From assembly GCF_051020955.1 (NCBI RefSeq), contig NW_027476191.1:124001-188000 (forward strand): a stretch of DNA of 64,000 nt, given 5' to 3'. Made by a program: the position numbers and the translations under genes. The notes below the pieces were generated by a model. It searched no databases, was not told the DNA's origin, and was given only the letters and a program-made list of their open reading frames with translations. Positions 57,318-64,000 of the stretch are shown in pieces (position 1 is the stretch's first letter; every line of letters starts with the position of its first letter). The DNA is from Megalopta genalis (lineage: Eukaryota > Arthropoda > Insecta > Hymenoptera > Halictidae).

Positions 57318-59818
57318 AGAAGTCAACAAGCTGCAGCCGCAAGGAAGATGCGCACCGAGAAGATCGAAGCAGCGGAAGTCAGTCAAGAAATGCCCCATTT
57401 CATCATTGAGGCAGAAACGCAAGAGCAATCACGTGCACAGTCAAGCATCGAGGAAGGATTAACCATTACGGACTTCCGGTTCGTGGTAGAGCAGGTACTA
57501 CTGATAGGGTACCACTCGGCAACGTTCGAATGCACCACGCAACATTTGCAAGTGATCGGGATGAAGCGCTCGGGATTCAGAGCAACGATAACTCTGAAAT
57601 GCAAGATGTGCTAATATGAAGCGGAAGTGCACGGTCAAACGGCAGACAACAAAACAATGGACTTGCATTATACTGCGACCCTCGCTACAATCACTTCTGG
57701 AGGTGGTTACTCACAGATGAAAGAAATGTTTGCAACAATGAACATTCCATACATATCAAGGATGGAATATCGAAGACGTCATGACGACATTGTTGAAGAA
57801 TTGTCAAGTCTTGCTGAAGCAGAAATGCTAGCAGCGGTAGAAGAGGAGAAACAATTAGCCGTCCGCAGAGGCGACGTTTCAGTTTCCGGTATCCCTTTCA
57901 TCCCCGTCGTGGCTGACGGCAGCTGGATGAAGAGATCGTACCATACTGGAAGGTATGACTCCTTGTCCGGTATTGGTGCAATAGCGGGATACCACACAAA
58001 AAAAGTGTTATTTGCAAGTGTGAAAAATAAAGTGTGTTTGATTTGCCACAACGCTTCGAAGAGGAAGGAAAGCCCCAGAGAACATAGATGCTTCAAGAAC
58101 TGGGGGCGAAATCAGACGTCCACGAGAATGGAGAGTGCTGCAATTGCTGAGGGTTTCCAGACCAGCATAGAAAAAAGAGGTCTGATATATAATATCTTGA
58201 TTGCCGATGGCGACAGCAGCGCGTATAAAAGGATTTTGGATTGTGATCCATACAAGGCAGAGATGGTTCGTGTTAAAAAGATTGAGTGCACGAACCATTT
58301 ATTGCGCAATTTTTGCAACAAAATGAAAGATGTTGTAAAGAAGACTCCACCTGGCATTTATCGAAAAGCCGTGGAAAATAACATTCGTAGACTGCGCACG
58401 GGTGTTGTGAAGGCTGCAGTTTACAGATCGAAGGAAAATCTTCCGACCCACCAAAAAATAAAAAATTTGCAAACGGATATACTAAATATTCATAGCCACG
58501 TTTTCGGAGAGCACAAGGAGTGTCGAAGACTAGGATATTTCTGCGACCGCCCAGCAAACACGGGAGAAGACAACTCGGTACCGCATCTCAAGAAAATCGG
58601 CATATATAACCGGATGCATGAGATCTTCCGTCCATTGATGCCTCATGCTGAAAGTTTATTATATAATACTACAAACAATTCAGTTGAGAACCTCAATGCC
58701 ATCATTGCAAAATATACCGGTGGGAAAAGGATAAATTGGGGCCAGAGAGGGTCATATTCTGCGAGATGTGCAGCTGCTGTTGTACAGCACAACACGCAAA
58801 AACTAATATCAAAGGTAATAGAGGGCAAGGGTGCGAAGCCGCCGAAATTGATAGAAGAATTAGAAGAAGGAAGGAAAGGCAGTAATGAAAAAGGAAAGGA
58901 AAAGGCGAGTAAGTCTCCGAAGAAGGTGAGAAACCCGTTTTGTTCAACAACGGACCCGGATTATGGAGTTAGCGCAGAGAAACCGGATATGGAGCAACAT
59001 CTATTTAACTTTGAAAAAGAAAGGCACATGGAGATGCTGCAGGATTGGCAGACGAATCGAAAGAAAATAGAGAGGGATACGGTAGAACAAAATAAAAGCC
59101 ACGAGTGGCATACATACCGATCCAAATTACTTACAGCGTCGAACTTTGGCATAGTGTGTCGGCGAAGGAAAACAACCAACTGTGGAAATTTGGTAAAGTC
59201 ACTGCTGTATCCAAACATATTGAATCTGCCTGCCATTGAATATGGTCGGCAGTGTGAGAATATTGCCCGCGAACAACTTGCGAAGGAGGAAGATGTGGAA
59301 ATCCGCAAATGCGGTCTCTTCATTGATGCAGAGATACCATTTCTGGGGGCAACTCCGGACGGCATAATTCACGACGATGGTATCGTGGAAATTAAATGCC
59401 CGAAGACGGCAGAAAAGTTCTCGCCAGAAGAAGCGATAAAAAATATTCAACCCGTACGAAGAATATTTGAAGATGATGCAGGTACTGCATTACGCAGAAC
59501 CCATCACTATTTTTACCAAGTGCAGGGACAACTGCACATAATAGGTCGACAATATTGTCTGTTTTGTTTGTGGACACCAAAGGGTATGAAAACCATAAAA
59601 GTAAGCAAAGACGACACATTTTGGCAGAATGAAATGAAATCGAAATTGTCGCGATTCTACGTCCATTGTATGTTGCCCGAAATATTGGACAGCCGCTACA
59701 TTAGGAACATGAGTATCCGAGAGGCCACAGAAACGGAGTACAAAAAACCAATTGTGATTAGCACGAAACTAATTAAAAAACCTCAAGCGAACCCACGCAA
59801 TGTAGGGTCGCACACTTA
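57318..59818 (+). pseudogene. Mutator-like DDE transposase fused to YqaJ/lambda-exonuclease-type nuclease
   Basis: Main exon, one in-frame TAA at 57612, otherwise open for over 800 codons. Counting from Met 57627: the transposase core has VVADGSWMKRS (Asp 97), LIADGDSSAY (Asp 194/196), ECTNHLLRN with a Cys/His pair, and NSVENLNAII (Glu 354), the pattern of the Mutator-like transposase domain. A Lys-rich linker (about 400-445) leads to a YqaJ-type nuclease: WHTYRSKLLTASNFG (494-508), GRQCENIARE, GATPDG (Asp 578), VEIKCP (Glu 588, Lys 590) and YQVQGQLH (about 630-637). All PD-(D/E)xK residues are present. It would cut and insert the element, with an exonuclease activity on DNA ends. The single stop is the only clear lesion, so this copy is recent. 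Confidence 0.8.
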
Positions 59819-59950
59819 GTGTGCGCCTTCGCTGATTCTTTCAGCGAAGGAAAATTTAAAAAGATCTTAGCTCGCGAGTCATTAGATTCGCTCGAGCGTA
59901 CCCACGCAATGTCGGGTTGCACACTTCGTGTGCGAATTTTTCCTTGCATG
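59808..59950 (+). repeat. Hairpins and duplicated motif after the transposase stop
   Basis: CGCACAC-TTA-GTGTGCG overlaps the stop codon, followed by CCTTCGCTGA-TTCT-TCAGCGAAGG (10-bp perfect stem). A partial direct repeat of ACCCACGCAATGT.GGGT.GC plus the CACACTTCGTGTGCG hairpin recurs at about 59898-59935. Confidence 0.75.
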
Positions 59951-59964
59951 TTGCAGATGATGTT

Positions 59965-60656
59965 CATGCGGATCGGCAGTGAGGTGTGCTTGCGATGCTA
60001 CCATTGACAGCGCCAATGCGGTTGAGGGAACGACCGACAATGTTCTGGCCAGAAGGAAAGAAATCGCTCTGGCATTCAACGCCGGGAAAACTGTAGGTAT
60101 ATGCAATATATATGTACGATGAAATGTATATTCATAATGTATGTACTTCTAATTCTACTTCCGTGTTACAGTCGCAGTGGAAGACCATTCTCGGCAAATT
60201 AGCTCGGGAGGCGGAAACCATCTCCCTTTTGTCCGGAAGGTAAGAAATCGCTCTGGCATTCAACGCCAGGAAAACTGTGGGTATATGCAATATATATGTA
60301 CGATGAAATGCATATTCATAATATATATACTTCTAATTCTGCTGTTATGTTACAGTCGCAGTGGCGAAATATATTAGGCCAGCTGGCTCGGGGGACAGCT
60401 AGGCCTAACCTGGCGAACCTAGTGGCTCCTAATGTAAGTAAATGAAAAATACTTTTATATATAATTTAATATAGTAATATATGTATAATAACAAATAATA
60501 ATAATAATATATACTTATACGTTGCAGAGAGAGCTGAAAAAACTTTTTAAAAGAACTGTTTATGGCCCCCAGAAGAGGGGCAATGAAAAAAGAAGAGGAA
60601 GAGGAGGAAGAGGAGGGAGAGGAGGGAGCGCCAAATATATCGTTAATTTTTATTAA
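59965..60656 (+). CDS. RGG-rich accessory gene, right copy (partial model)
   Basis: Homologous to the left copy but pointing right. A coding piece ending DNVLARRKEIALAFNAGKT (about 60030-60092) is followed by donor GTAGGT. Exon 60172-60240 (SQWKTILGKLA...) is followed by GTAAGA. Exon 60356-60433 (SQWRNILGQLARGTARPNLA) is followed by GTAAGT. The terminal exon 60528-60656 (RELKKLFKRTVYGPQKRG, an RGGRGGRGG tail, SAKYIVNFY) has no stop, unlike the left copy. Internal exons are phase 0. The N-terminal exon is degenerate: a TGA follows the likely acceptor at about 59957, and no good ATG is seen in frame. It lies downstream of the transposase on the same strand, so it might be joined to it by alternative splicing. 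Confidence 0.5.
60060..60427 (+). repeat. 184-bp tandem duplication of an exon-intron unit
   Basis: GAAATCGCTCTGGCATTCAA occurs at 60060 and 60244, and GTCGCAGTGG at 60171 and 60355, all at a spacing of 184 bp. The intron and the 5' part of the SQW exon were therefore duplicated head to tail. This does not occur in the left copy. Confidence 0.9.
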
Positions 60657-61345
60657 ATGAAAGTTTGAATAAAAAATTTAAATTAAATAATGGTAAATTT
60701 AGTGCCAGCACCAACGGTTAAACTACTGTTATTCGTTAATTTTAAGAATTATTAAATTTTTAAAGACTGATTTGGTATTAAGTAATTTTTGGGGGCTGTT
60801 GCCCGTCACTTTCGTTATAAATGGAATAAGTCTGTTTTCATTAAAATTTTAGTTTAACAATAAGTGTTTCATTTACATTGAAAGGATTCTGAATAAGGAA
60901 AATTTTATTATTTGTACGAATTATAAATATTATTGATTTCTCTCTTAATTTAATATAATTGAAACCTGATTACCTGATTATAAATTATAGTATTTATTTG
61001 CGTGTGTTGTAGAAGAAGAAAGTAATATTAATATAAGTAAAAGTGATTTTTATACTTTTTGTATCAGGGTTAATTAAAATAAAGTTAGTGTTTTTAATTA
61101 TCTTTTAATTATCTTTTTAACTTGAATAATTCCGTGTTCGAACAGAATTCAACGAATGATTCGCAAAGCTGATTTAATAATAAATAATCGCGTTAAGGTA
61201 CGTAAAGGATTTGTTTTTTAGAAAAATATGAAAAATATTATCGATAAGAAACTCACCCATTTAGTTGAGGATGCATTTGCTGACTCGTACGAACTGACCT
61301 TGTACAACGAACAGCTGATCCCAGGTCAATGACCGCAACATTCGA
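60657..61345 (-). repeat. Right outer arm (inverted relative to 49770-50147)
   Basis: AT-rich part plus the conserved GTGAGT block (complement at 61251-61256, possible ATG complement 61274-61276). Inverted match to the left arm, and partly to the palindrome arms (54500-55080, 56330-57050), which contain related sequence. Confidence 0.7.
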
Positions 61346-61354
61346 GGGATACTG

Positions 61355-61990
61355 TCGGCGGAACCTCTGGTATGGTTATTTGCGAAGTTCACTTACACTG
61401 CACTGTCACCAAACACTGATCAGTTATTTAATCACTGATAATCCGAATCACTTGTGGATATTTAAGAAAGATCACTGAGACTCGTTCGCGGATAATCGTT
61501 TATTCGACGCGTTCGTTCGGAAGTCGACGTTTCACTGCCGAAAAATTCGGGCCCTGACTGTGGGTCCTTGTTGTTCGTCGTTCGGCCGTCCGAGGAAATG
61601 ACACTCGATACCACTTTCTTTGCACGGCCATTAATTACGTTCTAAGAGCGCAGGGTGACAGCGGGTCGAACACAGTTTACGTCTCGGCATATCTTGTTTA
61701 TTTCATTTGGCGGTACCCTGCGCTTCGAAGAAAATGGTATCGGGGGTTATTTCCTCGGACGGCCGAAAGACGAACGACAAGGGCCCACGGTCGAGGCCAC
61801 GATTTTTTGGCAGTGAAACGTCGACTGCAGAACGAACACGTCGAATAAACGATTATCCGCGAACGTGTCGTATAAACGATTATCTGCAAACGCGTCTCAG
61901 TCATCTTTCGTAATATCCACAAATGTTTCGGATTATCAGTGATTAATTAAGTGATCAGTGTTTGGTGACAGTGCAGTGAAAGATCAGCTG
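61355..61990. repeat. Head-to-head inverted repeat, arms about 270 bp
   Basis: 61360-61628 and 61712-61985 are inverted copies at roughly 85% identity by eye (shared CCTCGGACGGCCGAA, GTGAAACGTCGACT and CGAATAAACGATTATC blocks). The centre is near 61670. Together with the adjoining arms this makes a symmetric structure from about 61130 to 62170. Confidence 0.85.
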
Positions 61991-62635
61991 TACGTTGTAC
62001 AAGGTCAGTGCCCTTCGACATCGTGAATTTCAGCCAGCAAATGCATCCTCAACTAAATGGGTGAGTTTCTTACTGATAATATTTTTCATATCTCTCTAAT
62101 AAACAAATCCTTTACGTCCCTTATTTATTATTAAATCAGCTTTGCAAATCATTCGTTAATCTTCACTGTACACTTTGCATAAAAATTTCATATGGTACAC
62201 ACGTGGTGTCATGCACACCAGAAAATTAAAACGGCTGTCACGGTTAAACTACATATTATTTCGGGTCCGAAAAATTAGTAAATATTCTTCAGACGTTCTA
62301 AAGTAAAGGAGAACAGCGTTTTTCTTAAAAATATCACTGTTATGTAGTAAAAAAAATCCGGAAAGTTCTCGTCTTGTGACTTGTTCAATACTTCGAACGC
62401 GGCTCGAGTCCGTCCCGACCTTCTGTCAAAGCCTCGTGCTGCGGACTCTCTCGCGGACCCTCTCCCTCGCACCGTCACCTCTCATTGGCCAGTGTTTTTC
62501 GTTAATAACTCATAAACAAAGCCCCAGATTGCATTTTCGCAAAGGAAAAAGTTACTTCAAATGACTTCAGCTACCCCTCATTTTCGGCTGTTAAAATAAT
62601 TGTGGGACACCCTGTATATATTTTTTCAATACATG
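61960..62635 (+). repeat. Second terminal-repeat copy, ending in GGGACACCCTGTATA
   Basis: Same orientation as the 7110-7839 fragment and homologous to it throughout, including GTCATGCACAC.AGAAAATTAAA and the end AATTGTGGGACACCCTGTAT (about 62598-62617). It contains ATGCATCCTCAACTAAATGG (62041) followed by GTGAGT (62061). Confidence 0.75.
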
Positions 62636-62655
62636 TTAGTTTTACAATAAAATTT

Positions 62656-63836
62656 TCATAATTGTATAATTTTTCTGACAATGTTCGTCAACGGGTTGTA
62701 CTCGACGATGCAGTCGTGTATCATCAGGCAGTATGCGGCTATCGAAGGCAGGACATCCTTTTGACATTCGAATTCGATTCGCACGTCGATGGTTGAATTT
62801 TCGAGCGCTTCGTTTTGTCGCGAGCTATCGATGACGACGAACAGTTTCCATAATAGGACTCTTGAAATTTGGCGTATATGTCGTAGAGCAACGCGTATTT
62901 ATCTTTTTCGAAATCTATATTTAAATCGTCGTAAGGATACATTTCCGAGTTCAAGAATATTGGATAAGAAGCACGAATCGAATTGGGTAGCGTTTTTCTT
63001 TAAATCATTTTTCCTTTCGGTTTCTAACGCGAATATCACGTATCGCTGTTTTTCCATTTGCGGAGCTGTTTTTATCGCCCACGTGTGCTTCGTGGTTGTT
63101 TGCAGCATCGAATATTTATACAGTTCCCACGAACAGAAACTCATGCTGAACGATCTTTCGCTCTCAAGAATACGCAGCATCGACAACTTTTGTATTTCGT
63201 CCAAAGCGAAGCGCGGCATTCTCCATTGAACTTTAGGCAATTCCAGGACAGGTTCCGCATTGTCGGACCAGCTTTGTAGCGCGTTAGCGTCGTTGCGCAC
63301 GCGAATCAAAATCAATTCGTGCCGAGCATTTATTACAACGCGTTTGTAATCTTCGCAGAAGCCTAGCAATGTCTTCATAGGCACGCAAAAGTTGAAATTT
63401 AGCAAATCCGTAAGCGTTGCGATGAAAGTTTCCCTCCGTTGATCGTCGTTTCTGTACATCCAGCATGCGTTGGACAGCGCGTTGCTCTTCGTAATGTTCA
63501 GACTGACGTAATTGTTCAAGGTCGTCGTTGTATCGGGATTTCTGGACCGATCGATTTCCACTCGTAACGTACCTCGTCGAACATAAACCCTACCGCATTG
63601 TTGTCTAGAGCCATCATGTCGTTGGTAGATCGTCCTGGTAGGCTGAGTCTTCCCTCCACGTATAGGAAGCTTTTACACGGAAGAGTGTACCAGTCTTGAT
63701 GTTGAATGGGTATTCTTATCTCATCGCTATTTTCAAACGCTGTGTTGACGCACGGATTGTAGGTGTGCAGGTCGATCTTAGTTATTCGATCATCGAAGAT
63801 TGGTGCCACGGATATGTTCAAAATGTCGTCGGGCAT
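62656..63836 (-). pseudogene. Conserved insect repeat-associated protein, possibly capsid-like; three frameshifts
   Basis: Minus-strand gene from ATG 63836 (MPDDILNISVAP) to TGA 62656-62658, about 390 codons if frames are followed. The frame changes near 63550, 62950 and 62785. Readable blocks are IRIPIQHQDWYTLPCKSFLY, RHELILIRVRNDANAL, SFSMSFCSWELYKY, MYPYDDLNIDF and HDCIVEYNPL. No catalytic motif, signal peptide or membrane segment is visible, and the block pattern is beta-rich. It resembles a protein family seen in many insect genomes next to Polinton/adintovirus-like sequences, so a virus-derived structural protein is possible. That link is from recollection, not shown by this sequence. 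It is a dead copy either way. Confidence 0.5.
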
Positions 63837-64000
63837 GGTGGTGAAGCAAGTTCGATTACTTGGTAACGATGAATCCCAAAGATCGTAGATATTCCACTTT
63901 TCGCGCGGTTAGTTTTCTTGTCTTCTTCTCCTAACTATTGTTGTTGTTATTTCGAAACGGCGCACCGTTTTTTATGTTCGACGTATTCGATATCGTATTA
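63837..64000. other. Window end, no feature seen
   Basis: 164 bp upstream of the ATG of the minus-strand pseudogene. No obvious promoter. Confidence 0.5.

Larger units (their letters stand above)
49763..61345 (+). mobile_element. Mutator-like (Phantom-like) element with long gene-bearing inverted arms
   Basis: The ends are mutually inverted: 49770-50510 matches the complement of about 60355-61345. Each arm contains, from outside inward, a conserved AACTAAATGG|GTGAGT block, an AT-rich part, and the exons of a small RGG-protein gene pointing outward. Between the arms lie the two exons of a transposase-YqaJ fusion and a large palindromic insertion. Family name by domain type only; boundaries and target duplication are not established. 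Confidence 0.6.

Overview
The window reads as animal, most probably insect, genomic DNA. The evidence is split genes with GT/AG introns, an AT-rich background, a CYP4-like P450 fragment and a repeat set typical of arthropods (piggyBac, BEL/Pao, CsRn1-type Ty3/gypsy, copia, hAT, R1-like LINE, Mutator-like). An ant or other hymenopteran is my guess from overall flavour only. No RNA gene and no complete ordinary host gene were recognised. Almost everything is repeat or transposon, as in a heterochromatic or repeat-sink region.

Left third. Positions 1-3446 are a diverged 30-bp minisatellite. It is followed by three copies (about 3448-7640, 8497-12133, 12134-15900) of one amplified unit. Each unit carries a piggyBac transposase pseudogene with the same internal deletion, then a promoter-like segment with TATAAAAG, then an apparently intact two-exon gene for a 174-residue single C2H2 zinc-finger protein. 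Copies A and C also carry a fragment of a dispersed repeat that reappears at 49.8 kb and 61-62.6 kb. From 15.9 to 25.3 kb there are simple repeats, a decayed LTR-like repeat pair, a P450 fragment (18566-19047), a TTAA-flanked piggyBac MITE (19275-19460) and a GC-rich BEL/Pao pseudo-element (about 19600-22310).

Middle. Positions 25339-30528 are a young Ty3/gypsy element of CsRn1 type: 511-bp LTRs with few differences, a CAGAT target duplication, a tRNA-Trp-like primer site, gag, and pol with two stop codons. After a featureless AT-rich stretch there is a gypsy reverse-transcriptase fossil (34.5-35.75 kb). Next to it lies a hAT fossil (about 35.8-42.19 kb) into which a reverse-oriented copia element (35923-40737, target duplication ATACC) has inserted. 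A GC-rich R1-like non-LTR pseudo-element fills 42.3-45.8 kb.

Right third. A foldback repeat and simple repeats lead to a second, unrelated piggyBac pseudogene (47551-49623). Positions 49.76-61.35 kb hold the most unusual object: a Mutator-like transposase joined to a YqaJ/lambda-exonuclease-type nuclease. Its first exon (51947-52081) and main exon (from 57318) are separated by 5.2 kb that is largely a giant imperfect palindrome. It is flanked by long inverted arms that each carry a copy of a small multi-exon gene with an RGG-rich C-terminus. Further inverted copies of the terminal repeat stand head to head at 61.0-62.6 kb. The window ends with a reverse-strand pseudogene (62656-63836) that resembles a conserved insect protein family, possibly capsid-like.

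Apart from the three zinc-finger genes, and possibly the right-hand RGG gene, every coding sequence seen carries disabling lesions. Functional cooperation between genes is therefore argued only for the Mutator-like element (transposase-nuclease plus accessory gene) and within each retroelement.
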